Below, piece by piece: positions 1 to 8,406 of a stretch of DNA of 44,186 bases. The stretch comes from Bacteroidales bacterium (lineage in GTDB: Bacteria; Bacteroidota; Bacteroidia; Bacteroidales; UBA932): the NCBI GenBank assembly GCA_024695285.1, contig JAILIM010000074.1:1-44186 (forward strand), read 5' to 3'. A program made the position numbers and the translations under genes. How positions within the stretch are numbered: position 1 is the stretch's first letter; every line of letters starts with the position of its first letter. Under the pieces are notes generated by a model. It searched no databases. It saw only the letters and a program-made list of their open reading frames with translations, and was not told the origin of the DNA.

Positions 1-128
1 GAATAGTCGGTTTCACGATAATCGAAGGTCTGTCCGACGGCAGCCTCTATATCTTTGATAAACTGCTCGTTGTGGGCATTTTTGGCGAGTTCGCCATGCA
101 GGTCAGAAGTCAGGGTGAATAGTCTCAT
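1..128 (-). CDS. Partial hypothetical protein (N-terminal 42 residues)
   Basis: An ATG on the minus strand opens a frame (MRLFTLTSDLHGEL…) that stays open for 42 codons and runs off the left edge of the window. No signal peptide or membrane segment is visible, so a cytoplasmic protein is likely. I do not recognise the family from this fragment. A TAnnTTTG box lies only four bases upstream of the ATG, which supports the start and suggests a very short leader or none. It is divergent from the large lipoprotein operon that begins at 215 and is probably unrelated to it in function. Confidence 0.6.
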   Translation of the reverse strand, partial: MRLFTLTSDLHGELAKNAHNEQFIKDIEAAVGQTFDYRETDY

Positions 129-132
129 ACCG

Positions 133-140
133 CAAAAATA
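133..140 (-). promoter_or_regulatory. -7 promoter element TATTTTTG for the leftward gene
   Basis: On the minus strand the octamer TATTTTTG matches the Bacteroidota -7 consensus TAnnTTTG. Its 3' end is four bases from the ATG of the leftward partial gene, so the transcript would start at or next to the start codon. No convincing -33 TTTG was found. Confidence 0.45.
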
Positions 141-174
141 AGAAAAAAACGGAATTCTGTTCATCCTTTTTTAT

Positions 175-182
175 TATATTTG
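175..182 (+). promoter_or_regulatory. -7 promoter element TATATTTG for the 215–17700 operon
   Basis: TATATTTG fits the Bacteroidota -7 consensus TAnnTTTG exactly. It lies 32 bases upstream of the first ATG at 215, in an AT-rich intergenic stretch. The -33 region is weak. Gene spacings downstream are 2–36 bases with no terminator until 17719, so this is the likely main promoter of the whole operon. Confidence 0.5.
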
Positions 183-214
183 CAGACTACATTTTTGATA
201 GCCGAAGACTGATA

Positions 215-2701
215 ATGAAACAACTGCTTTTTGTCATTTCCTTGGCCGTGATGTCGCTTGCCTGCGGAAAGACTCCCACGAACGACAAGCCCAATCCCGG
301 GGAGCCGTCCAAGAAAGGAGAGCCAATCAGCATAGTCGACGGGAAAGTCCGATTCTATGTCGAGTACGACGGCTCCAATTCCGTCCGCGCCGCTCTCGGA
401 GTCCCGACGGACGACTTTACCGGCTGCAAGATCAGCGTGAACGGCAACGACTACATACTGAAGAATGATTCCGGCGTCGACTGGTACGCCGATGTCGAGG
501 CCGTCGACAATGACGTCTACAACGCTGTGCTGATAACCCGCTATTCCGGAAAATGGTACGTCAGTTCCGCATACAAGGACCTCGCGGTCCCCTTCTCCCA
601 GTTCTGGTCCGGCACAAAGTCATCTTTCAAGGACTACCCTCGCTACGCCAGCTACTGCAAGGAAAACGGCAACGTGCTGATATTCAAGGACGCCGTGGCC
701 TTGCTGGACCTCCGCATCAAAGGCAGCGGAAGCCTGAGTTCCGTGAAAGTCCAGTCACCGGCAGGTGAAATCCTCGCCGGAAAGGCCCTATATTCCCCCT
801 CCAAAGGCAGCCTGCAGATGACCGAGGGCCTCGATTTCGCCGTGGTCAACTGCACGGAGGACGGCAAGTTCGTGCCCCTGACCCAGGAAGGCACGAGCGT
901 GGCAGTGGTCCTCGCCCCTGCAGCCCTGCGCAGCGGCGTTGAAGTCACCGTCTGCAGCTCCGACCACCGCATGGTCCGCAAAACCATAACCCCGGGCCAG
1001 TTGACGGCAGGTTCAGTGAGCACCCAGACAATCGACTTCACGCCCGACGCCGACCTCATCTGGTACGAGGGCTTCGACAACTGCGTCTGGGGCGGCAACA
1101 TCATAGGCGGTGAGAAGGCCAAAGCCTATGCCCCCGACGGAGCGAAGATGGGCATCTCCGACGGCACTCAGCGCAACGGCTATGCCGACGCCTTTACCCC
1201 GGTGGCCTGCACCAACCCAGGCACTGGCTACATACAGTCCAACACCTGGTCGGAAGTATCCGGCAAAGGCGTGGCAAAGTCCCATGTAGTGTCGGATTCC
1301 TACATTGCAAGCCGCGCATTCAGCGACTGGCGCTACCTGTTCCGCTGCCAGGAATACCAGGGCGTCCTCTCAGTGGGCTCCGGCGAGGGCAACAAGTCCC
1401 GCGGCATAATGCAGACGCCCCCCATTTCCAACATCAACGGTCTTGCCGACATTTCCATTGAATTCAAGTTCTGCTTCCAGGACGGTGCTGGCGACGACCT
1501 CCTCTTCCAACTGGTGAATGCAGGCCATATAAGCTCACTGAAGGTGGACGGCAAAGACACAGGACTCACTCCCAACTTCGAAGCCAGCGCCTCCAAGGCC
1601 CCGATAGACAGGAAAACGGTCAGCATCCCCGCTTCGGCTTTGGAACCCAAGGCATGGCACACCGCCACCCTGACCGCCACCAACGCCACCGACGGCACCT
1701 TCCTGTACTTCGCCGGTGCCAATCCCTCCTCAGCCACCATCCACGGATTCTACCTGGACGACATCACGGTGCGCCGAACCTCGGAAATTTCCAGGAAAGG
1801 CAACCTGAGGCTACTCTACTGGAACATCCAGAACGGCATGTGGGCCGACCAGCACAACAACTACGACAACTTCGTGGCCTTCGTGAAGAAATACGATCCC
1901 GACATCTGCGTTTGGTGCGAAGCGGCTTCGATCTACAAGGACCGCACGAACACCAGCCAGTCCTCGTCGCTCCGCTACCTGCCGGGCAACTGGGCCTCCC
2001 TGGCCGCACGCTACGGCCACAATTACTCGGCCCTGGGCGGCCACAGGGACAATTATCCCCAGGAAATCACCTCCAAGTACCCCATCACCACGCTTCTGAA
2101 AATCACCAACACGTCTTCCACCTCCGAAAAGCCCATCGCCCACGGAGCAGCAGTGCAACAGATCAACGTGAACGGCAGGATGCTGCACTTCGTGACCTGC
2201 CATATGTACCCCCATTCCTACGGATTCAACGTGGCCACGTCCCAGCGCGACAAGAGCACCGAAGCCCATGAAGGCGACTACTACCGCCAGTTCGAGATGG
2301 AATACATAATCTCCCGCACCATCAACGCTGCGGCGTTTTCCGGAGTCACCGACTGGATACTCCTGGGCGACCTCAACTCCCGTTCCCGACTCGACAACTG
2401 GTACCTGGGCTACCCCGACGACGACACCCGCCTGCTTACCCAGGACGTGGTGCTGAACAAGACCGCCCTCAGGGACGTCATATATGAATTCTATCCGGCA
2501 CCTGCCAACTACCTGTCCTCAACAGGCGGCTCCGCAAGGATAGACTACGTGTACGTGTCAGAGCCCCTTATGAAACAGGTAGTCAACGCGCTGATTATCG
2601 GAGACAAATGGGTGGATCCCCTTCCGAGCACCTACGTGCCTTCATTTTACGACCCCTCCGACCACAGGCCCATACTCATTGATTTCGATCTAACCAAATA
2701 A
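215..2701 (+). CDS. Surface lipoprotein with C-terminal endonuclease/exonuclease/phosphatase (EEP) domain
   Basis: An 828-aa protein with an SPII signal (hydrophobic core, then LACGK) that should be lipidated and carried to the cell surface. Residues about 45–330 are beta-rich, and about 340–525 form a jelly-roll-like region ending in a 'FYLDDITVRR' strand. Residues about 530–828 are an EEP-fold hydrolase. Its metal and catalytic motifs are visible: WNIQNG (N537), WCEA (E569), GDLNSR (D719, N721) and SDHRP (D816, H817). EEP enzymes cut phosphodiester or phosphomonoester bonds (DNase I, sphingomyelinase, inositol phosphatase); the sequence alone does not settle the substrate. It is first in an operon with SusC/SusD, so the product would feed the transporter. 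A paralogue lies at 17747–20914. Confidence 0.88.
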   Translation: MKQLLFVISLAVMSLACGKTPTNDKPNPGEPSKKGEPISIVDGKVRFYVEYDGSNSVRAALGVPTDDFTGCKISVNGNDYILKNDSGVDWYADVEAVDNDVYNAVLITRYSGKWYVSSAYKDLAVPFSQFWSGTKSSFKDYPRYASYCKENGNVLIFKDAVALLDLRIKGSGSLSSVKVQSPAGEILAGKALYSPSKGSLQMTEGLDFAVVNCTEDGKFVPLTQEGTSVAVVLAPAALRSGVEVTVCSSDHRMVRKTITPGQLTAGSVSTQTIDFTPDADLIWYEGFDNCVWGGNIIGGEKAKAYAPDGAKMGISDGTQRNGYADAFTPVACTNPGTGYIQSNTWSEVSGKGVAKSHVVSDSYIASRAFSDWRYLFRCQEYQGVLSVGSGEGNKSRGIMQTPPISNINGLADISIEFKFCFQDGAGDDLLFQLVNAGHISSLKVDGKDTGLTPNFEASASKAPIDRKTVSIPASALEPKAWHTATLTATNATDGTFLYFAGANPSSATIHGFYLDDITVRRTSEISRKGNLRLLYWNIQNGMWADQHNNYDNFVAFVKKYDPDICVWCEAASIYKDRTNTSQSSSLRYLPGNWASLAARYGHNYSALGGHRDNYPQEITSKYPITTLLKITNTSSTSEKPIAHGAAVQQINVNGRMLHFVTCHMYPHSYGFNVATSQRDKSTEAHEGDYYRQFEMEYIISRTINAAAFSGVTDWILLGDLNSRSRLDNWYLGYPDDDTRLLTQDVVLNKTALRDVIYEFYPAPANYLSSTGGSARIDYVYVSEPLMKQVVNALIIGDKWVDPLPSTYVPSFYDPSDHRPILIDFDLTK

Positions 2702-2709
2702 CCATAATT

Positions 2710-3771
2710 ATGTCAAAAGCCACAATCATCTGTGCACTCTCGGCCATGGCCCTCGCCCTTCTCTGTTCCTGCGGGAAAGAAAGCGGCGAGGTGTTCCGCA
2801 AAGAGTACATCGATTTCTACAGGAACGCAGACGACGAAGAACCGGCCAAGGTTGTCAGCGTGCCCGTGAAGGGTGGAACAGCCACATTCACGGTCCGCTC
2901 CAACGTGGAATTCACTGCGTCCTGGCAGGATGACCTGAAAACACCATGGGCATCCGTGCAGAGCGTGGAAAAGAAAGGCGACGACCTCTATGAAGTCACC
3001 CTCGCCTTCGGTCCCCGCTCCACCATAGCTTATTACACGCGCCGCACCGGCACGCTACTGCTCACGGCCTCCAGCCTGCAGTTGGGCACTTTCGTCACCG
3101 TCAACCAGGGCCTCCTCGCCCCTGTTGCCAGCGACTTCTCCTGGAGCAAGTACGGCACGAACGATCCCCGCAAGCTGGACGGCACCGTCTATGCCCAGTG
3201 GATCAACAACGACAAGAACCGCGGCTGGGTCACGGCCGATGATGCCGCCGTCTACGGGAAGAACGGTTTCCTCATGCTCGGCGACGAAAAAGGCCGTGGA
3301 GGCAGCATATGTTCGCCTTTCTATGAAGGCATCCGCAACGATTCGCTGGCTGTCGTGTCGTTCCGCGCCGTCGCCTACACCGACCTGGAAGGCAACCACG
3401 ACGCCAACAAGCTCACCGTTGAAATCATCGGTGGCGGCGTGTTCCGCGACAACGGCTCCACCAGCCTGGAACTGGAGGCCCCCTATGCCGACGTCAAGTC
3501 TGCCGATTTTCCCGGCAACTTCTGGAACGGTTCCGAATTCCTCGTGGGCATACTTTCCTCAGACCGCAACCCCTTTACCGGCAACACCCGCATCCGTATT
3601 ACGGCCGGCAATCCGGAGTCCGAGGGAGGCACCCCTAACAGGATTTTCGTAGACAACTTCTATATCCGCAGGATTATAGCGAAAGACGGCGACGAAGACC
3701 TCTGGACAATCAACGGCGGCAGCGGGAAGGATAATATACTCGGCCCCTTCACGGGCATGCCAAAAGATTAA
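2710..3771 (+). CDS. BACON-like lipoprotein of unknown function
   Basis: A 353-aa lipoprotein (signal ending LLCSCGKES). Residues about 40–135 look like a BACON-type beta-sandwich: a 'VPVKGGTATFTVRSN' strand pattern, a conserved Trp, and a closing 'VTVNQG'. The rest (about 140–350) is a beta-rich jelly-roll-like domain ending 'RIFVDNFYIRRI', similar in style to the ends of the neighbouring lipoproteins. BACON domains are known in Bacteroidota surface proteins, often as carbohydrate- or mucin-binding or spacer modules. The gene starts eight bases after the EEP gene and sits just before susC, so an accessory surface-binding role in the same complex is likely. No catalytic motif was seen. Confidence 0.75.
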   Translation: MSKATIICALSAMALALLCSCGKESGEVFRKEYIDFYRNADDEEPAKVVSVPVKGGTATFTVRSNVEFTASWQDDLKTPWASVQSVEKKGDDLYEVTLAFGPRSTIAYYTRRTGTLLLTASSLQLGTFVTVNQGLLAPVASDFSWSKYGTNDPRKLDGTVYAQWINNDKNRGWVTADDAAVYGKNGFLMLGDEKGRGGSICSPFYEGIRNDSLAVVSFRAVAYTDLEGNHDANKLTVEIIGGGVFRDNGSTSLELEAPYADVKSADFPGNFWNGSEFLVGILSSDRNPFTGNTRIRITAGNPESEGGTPNRIFVDNFYIRRIIAKDGDEDLWTINGGSGKDNILGPFTGMPKD

Positions 3772-3783
3772 TCTGCCACGACT

Positions 3784-6700
3784 ATGAGTAAGAAACTGCA
3801 CATAATACTGATGGCCGTCGCACTGCTGTGCTCCTTCGCGCTCAGCGCCCAGGACAAGCAGATGACCATCTCCGGAAAGATCGTCGACGCCCAGGGCGCG
3901 CCCCTTCCCAGCGCAACCGTACGCATCCAGAACACAACCAAAGGCACCGCAGCAGACATCAACGGTAAATACTCTCTCAAGGTCAGCAAAGGCGACACCA
4001 TAGAGGTGCTCTTCATGGGCTTCAAGACCGCCACAGCCAAAATAACCGGCGAACGCACCGTCTATGACTTCACCCTCGAGGAAGACAGCAACATGCTGGA
4101 AGAGGTCGTCATGATCGGCTACGGTTCCGTCAAGAAACAGGACCTCACCGGCTCCGTGACCAACGTCAAGATGCAGGACATCCAGAGTGCCCCTGTGCTC
4201 TCTGTCGACAATGCCCTGCAGGGCCGCATTGCCGGCGCCGACTTCATGTCCACCGACGGCGCCCCCGGTTCCACCACTACGATCCGTATCCGCGGTACCC
4301 GTTCCATCACGGCTTCCAACGAACCCCTCTTCGTTGTTGACGGCATCATCGACGCCATCCACGACCTCAACGACATCAACTCCGACGATATCGCCAGCAT
4401 CTCCGTGCTGAAGGACGCATCCTCGACGGCAATCTACGGAAGCCGCGGAGCCAACGGCGTCATCATCATTACCACAAAGAAAGGTACGGGTCGCAAGGGC
4501 CAGACCGGCATCACCTTCAAAGCTGACGTCGGCTTCGCGCAGCTGCCACGCAAGCTGGACATCATGAACGCATCCGAGTTCCAGATGTACCGCAACGAAG
4601 TGGCTTCCTTCGGTGCTGATGCCAACCACACCGGCATGGGCCTCGACACTCCCCTCTCCGAGCTCGTCTACCACGACCCCTACCATGTGACGGAAAGCAC
4701 CGACTGGATTGAGGAGATAACCCGCACGGCCATCACGCAGAACTACGCGCTGACCCTGAATGGCTCCGAAGAGAAGCACAGCTACTACGCTTCCTTCTCC
4801 TACAACGACACCCAGGGTATCATCCAGGGAAGCGGCCAGAAGCGTATGACCGGCCGTATCAACCTGGACCGCAAGATATTCAAGTGGCTCAAGGTTGGCT
4901 ACAACGGCTCCTACACCTGGCGCCACAACGACGAGAACAAGGCAACCCTCGGCGGCACATCCTGGTACCAGGGCGCCATGTACCTAAATCCCAACATGAA
5001 GCCGGAGGACACCTTCAACGACTACTACTACTCCGGCGCCTGGATCAACACGCCGCGCTCACTCATCGATATGAACACCCACTATCTCGAGCGCCACTCC
5101 ATGACCAACAACTTCTCCGCGGTAGTGACCCCGGTTAAGAACCTGGAACTCCGCAGCGTGTTTTCTTATTATTACTATCAGCGCCATACATACCGTTACT
5201 ATCCCGGAACCCTTCCGACCAAGGGCGAGGACCAGGGCGGCGACGCCTACAGGGCGGAGTATGACGAGCACTCGCTTTCGTCCGAAAACACCGCCACCTA
5301 CAAGATGAAGTTCGGCAAGCACAACCTGGACGTCATGGCGGGCCTTTCCGCCTACAAGTTCGGCGCCAACAACTTCACCCTCAGCGGCAGCGGCTACATG
5401 GACGACGAGGTCATGTGGAACAACATGAACGCCGTCCAGGACAAGGAAACCTACAGCGCCGGCACTTCGGCATCCGAGACCCGCAAGTTCTCCGTATTTG
5501 CCCGCGCCAACTGGAACTTTGATTCCCGCTTCTACCTGACCGGCACGATACGCCGTGACGGCGCCTCCAACTTTGCCGAGAACCACAAATACGCATTCTT
5601 CCCCTCAGGAGCCTTAAAGTGGAACATCGCCAACGAGCCCTGGATGAAGAACGTCAGTTGGATTGACGAACTTTCGCTCCGTGCCAGCGCCGGCCTTTCC
5701 GGCAACGACGCCATCAGCGCCTACCGGTCACATGCTGCGATCAGCACAACCACCGGCGGCTACCTGTTCGATGGTAAGCAGCCAGCGGCCGCCTACCGCA
5801 GCAGGCTGGATTCTCCCGAACTTAAATGGGAAAAGACAGCGGCCTACAACCTAGGTCTCGACTTCTCGGCATTCAATGAGCGCCTGTCCGTGACCCTCGA
5901 GCTTTATGACTCCCGCACTTCCGACCTGCTTCTGAACGTGCCCACACCCACCCAGGTTGGCTATTCCAGTAAGTTCATCAATATCGGAAAGACATCCAAC
6001 CGCGGTATAGAACTATCCGTCGAGACGCGCAACATAGCCAAAAAGAACTTCAGTTGGACGACTTCCTTCACCATCTCCCACAACTCGCAGATGGTGGACG
6101 ACATTGGCGGCGAGGAGTTCGTGTCGGCCTACGACAGCCCCGGAAACAACAAGTACATGATGTACGGCTACGTGGCCGGATATCCGCTGAACTCCCTCTG
6201 GGGCTTCAAGTACGGCGGCACATGGAAGAGCGCCGAAGAGCGTGAGCGCAACAAGACGACCCACGCCTACGCCTCCCTTAGCAACACTGACGGCGGCCCC
6301 CGCTACTACGACATCAACCACGACGGCATTCTCTCGCAGGACGACCTCGTGTACATGGGCAACGCCGACCCGTACCTCTACGGCGGCCTCCAGAACACCT
6401 TCCACTACAAGAACCTGCGCCTGGGCGTGTTCCTCGCCTACTCCCTCGGAGGCAAGATATACAACTACTCCGAATTCTACATGGCAGGTTCCATCTTCGG
6501 CAACCAGTACCGCTACATGCTCAACGCATGGCATCCTGAGCGCAACCCCCTGTCGGACATCCCCAGGGCAGCCGCCAAGACCGATGCCGCCCTGCCGAGC
6601 GACTTCATGATCCACGACGCTTCCTTCCTCCGCCTGAAGAACGTCTCCCTCTCCTACACGCTGCCGTTCAAGCGAGGCAACTTCCTGAGGGACATGACCT

Positions 6701-6858
6701 TCAGCGTCATCGGCGAGAACCTCTTGCTCTGGAAGAACTACAACGGCTTCGACCCCGATGTGTCTTCGGAAGGCACGTCTTCCACTCTACGCCGTGTAGA
6801 CCTGGGAGCATACCCCAAGTCGCGCACCATCACTTTCAGTGTCCAGGTAAGATATTAA
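3784..6858 (+). CDS. susC: SusC/RagA-family TonB-dependent outer-membrane transporter
   Basis: A 1024-aa outer-membrane protein with an SPI signal ending 'LSAQ'. Residues about 28–105 are a carboxypeptidase-D regulatory-like domain (ISGKIVDAQGAPLPSATV). A TonB-box-like segment 'LEEVVMIGYG' follows near residue 105. The plug domain (about 112–240) carries the typical 'IRIRGTRS', 'PLFVVDGI' and 'AIYGSRGANGVIIITTK' motifs, and a beta-barrel extends to a C-terminal aromatic strand (FSVQVRY). No N-terminal STN/anti-sigma-linked extension is present. The length is normal for the family. It would import the product released by the operon's surface proteins, with the SusD lid encoded 12 bases downstream. 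Confidence 0.96.
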   Translation: MSKKLHIILMAVALLCSFALSAQDKQMTISGKIVDAQGAPLPSATVRIQNTTKGTAADINGKYSLKVSKGDTIEVLFMGFKTATAKITGERTVYDFTLEEDSNMLEEVVMIGYGSVKKQDLTGSVTNVKMQDIQSAPVLSVDNALQGRIAGADFMSTDGAPGSTTTIRIRGTRSITASNEPLFVVDGIIDAIHDLNDINSDDIASISVLKDASSTAIYGSRGANGVIIITTKKGTGRKGQTGITFKADVGFAQLPRKLDIMNASEFQMYRNEVASFGADANHTGMGLDTPLSELVYHDPYHVTESTDWIEEITRTAITQNYALTLNGSEEKHSYYASFSYNDTQGIIQGSGQKRMTGRINLDRKIFKWLKVGYNGSYTWRHNDENKATLGGTSWYQGAMYLNPNMKPEDTFNDYYYSGAWINTPRSLIDMNTHYLERHSMTNNFSAVVTPVKNLELRSVFSYYYYQRHTYRYYPGTLPTKGEDQGGDAYRAEYDEHSLSSENTATYKMKFGKHNLDVMAGLSAYKFGANNFTLSGSGYMDDEVMWNNMNAVQDKETYSAGTSASETRKFSVFARANWNFDSRFYLTGTIRRDGASNFAENHKYAFFPSGALKWNIANEPWMKNVSWIDELSLRASAGLSGNDAISAYRSHAAISTTTGGYLFDGKQPAAAYRSRLDSPELKWEKTAAYNLGLDFSAFNERLSVTLELYDSRTSDLLLNVPTPTQVGYSSKFINIGKTSNRGIELSVETRNIAKKNFSWTTSFTISHNSQMVDDIGGEEFVSAYDSPGNNKYMMYGYVAGYPLNSLWGFKYGGTWKSAEERERNKTTHAYASLSNTDGGPRYYDINHDGILSQDDLVYMGNADPYLYGGLQNTFHYKNLRLGVFLAYSLGGKIYNYSEFYMAGSIFGNQYRYMLNAWHPERNPLSDIPRAAAKTDAALPSDFMIHDASFLRLKNVSLSYTLPFKRGNFLRDMTFSVIGENLLLWKNYNGFDPDVSSEGTSSTLRRVDLGAYPKSRTITFSVQVRY

Positions 6859-6870
6859 AACAGAAGGACC

Positions 6871-8394
6871 ATGAAAACAAGATACTTTATCACCGCGGCC
6901 CTTGCCGCCGCAGCCCTCTTCCAGGCATGTTCGCTCCAGGAAGACCTTTCGCCCATATCAACTCCGGACAATTACTTCCGTTCCAAGGCTGAGTGCGAAT
7001 CCGTAGTCAACGGCTGCTACATTCCGATGAAGAATTTCTACAACTACACCTATATGCTCGCGACCGAGTGCTGCACGGACCTCGCCTACTGCGCATCCGG
7101 CACGCTGGACGCCCGCCTGGACATCTCCCCGGCGACTCCACGCCACGGCCAGTCCGTCTGGACTCAGTGCTACATCGGCGTGCAGCGCTGCAACTTCGCA
7201 ATCGCCGGCATAGAGAAATCCCGAGCCTTCCTCAACAAGGAGACGAAGGAGATAGATGAAAAGAACGCCGACCGCATCAAGCTGCTCTGCGAGGCAAAGG
7301 CCCTGCGTGCATTCTATTATTACACGCTGACCTGCTTCTTCGGCGACGTGCCCTTTTACTTCGACGACGTGGAAGACCTTGAAGTCCTCGACCGCATTGC
7401 CGTCCTGCCGCGCATGAGCGCCACCGAAACGCGCAAAGCCTGCATCACGGACCTTCAGGAAATCGCCCCTCTCGCGCCCCAGACCCGCACTTCCGACAAC
7501 GAGGAAGACCGCCTCGGCGCTTCCACGGCATACATGCTCATCGCCAAAATGGCCATGTGGAACCAGGATTGGAACACGGCACTCGAAGCCCTCGGGCATC
7601 TGGAGACTATCTACGGAGACTTCTCGCAGTACGACTACGCCGAGAACGTGATGTTCCGCAACAAGAACACGCCGGAATCCATACTTGAAATCCAGCACAC
7701 CTACACCCAGGGCGGAACCGTCTATACCTCCAACGTTGCGGCAATCTGCATGCCTTATCCCCGCACCTCCGGAGACTATTACGACGGCATCCAGATCACC
7801 GAGCTCGGCAGCCAGGCCACCGCATGGTCGCCCATGAGGCCGAACGTGATCTTCTGCCAGGGCCTGCAGTCCAAGATGAGCAAGGACATTCGCAAGAACT
7901 ACAACATGGCCTGGAGCTACGACGGCCACGACTTCAAGAGCGTCAACACACGTCCTTGGTGCGGTCCGAAGTTCTGGTGCCCCGGCATGTACCAGACCAA
8001 CGACGGCAACAACTACAAGGTGTTCCGCTACGCCGACGCCATCCTGATGATGGCCGAGTGCTACAATGAGCTGAACCAGGACGAGAAGGCGGTCGAATAC
8101 CTCAACAAGACCCGCGTCCGCGCAGGACTTTCAGAGTACATTTACCGCACTCACGTGCGCCTGCAGACCGAAATCCGCAACGAACGCGCCCGCGAGCTCT
8201 TCGGGGAGTTCCAGCGCAAATTCGACCTTGTGCGCTGGGGCATCTGGTACGAAGAGACCCTCGCCAACACCAACTACGAGCAGCTGCTCAACTACATCAA
8301 GCCCTGCCATCGCTACTACCCGATTCCGGAGCAGGAGGTCATCAAGTCCAAATATGCCCTGGACAATAAGGAATATGAAAAATACGGACTATAA
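6871..8394 (+). CDS. susD: SusD/RagB-family substrate-binding lipoprotein
   Basis: A 507-aa lipoprotein (signal ending LFQACSLQ) with the family's alpha-helical TPR-like architecture. Typical segments are visible: 'NYFRSKAECESVVNGCY' near the N-terminus, 'CEAKALRAFYYYTLTCFFGDVPF' (an alpha/alpha core, beginning near residue 143), 'FRYADAILMMAECYNEL' and 'IRNERARELFGEFQRKFDLVRWG' in the C-terminal half, then 'YYPIPEQEV'. SusD proteins cap the SusC barrel and bind substrate at the cell surface. The pairing, order and 12-base spacing after susC are canonical. The sequence does not show which ligand it binds. A partial Shine-Dalgarno (AAGGA) lies just before the ATG. Confidence 0.95.
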   Translation: MKTRYFITAALAAAALFQACSLQEDLSPISTPDNYFRSKAECESVVNGCYIPMKNFYNYTYMLATECCTDLAYCASGTLDARLDISPATPRHGQSVWTQCYIGVQRCNFAIAGIEKSRAFLNKETKEIDEKNADRIKLLCEAKALRAFYYYTLTCFFGDVPFYFDDVEDLEVLDRIAVLPRMSATETRKACITDLQEIAPLAPQTRTSDNEEDRLGASTAYMLIAKMAMWNQDWNTALEALGHLETIYGDFSQYDYAENVMFRNKNTPESILEIQHTYTQGGTVYTSNVAAICMPYPRTSGDYYDGIQITELGSQATAWSPMRPNVIFCQGLQSKMSKDIRKNYNMAWSYDGHDFKSVNTRPWCGPKFWCPGMYQTNDGNNYKVFRYADAILMMAECYNELNQDEKAVEYLNKTRVRAGLSEYIYRTHVRLQTEIRNERARELFGEFQRKFDLVRWGIWYEETLANTNYEQLLNYIKPCHRYYPIPEQEVIKSKYALDNKEYEKYGL

Positions 8395-8406
8395 TCCCAC
8401 GGTATC

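Noticed and set aside
3559..4926. Long minus-strand open frame (455 codons) opposite the susC start
   Set aside because: It is antisense to a certain susC gene, is Val/Gly/His-rich as expected from the shadow of a GC-rich gene, and has no recognisable motif.
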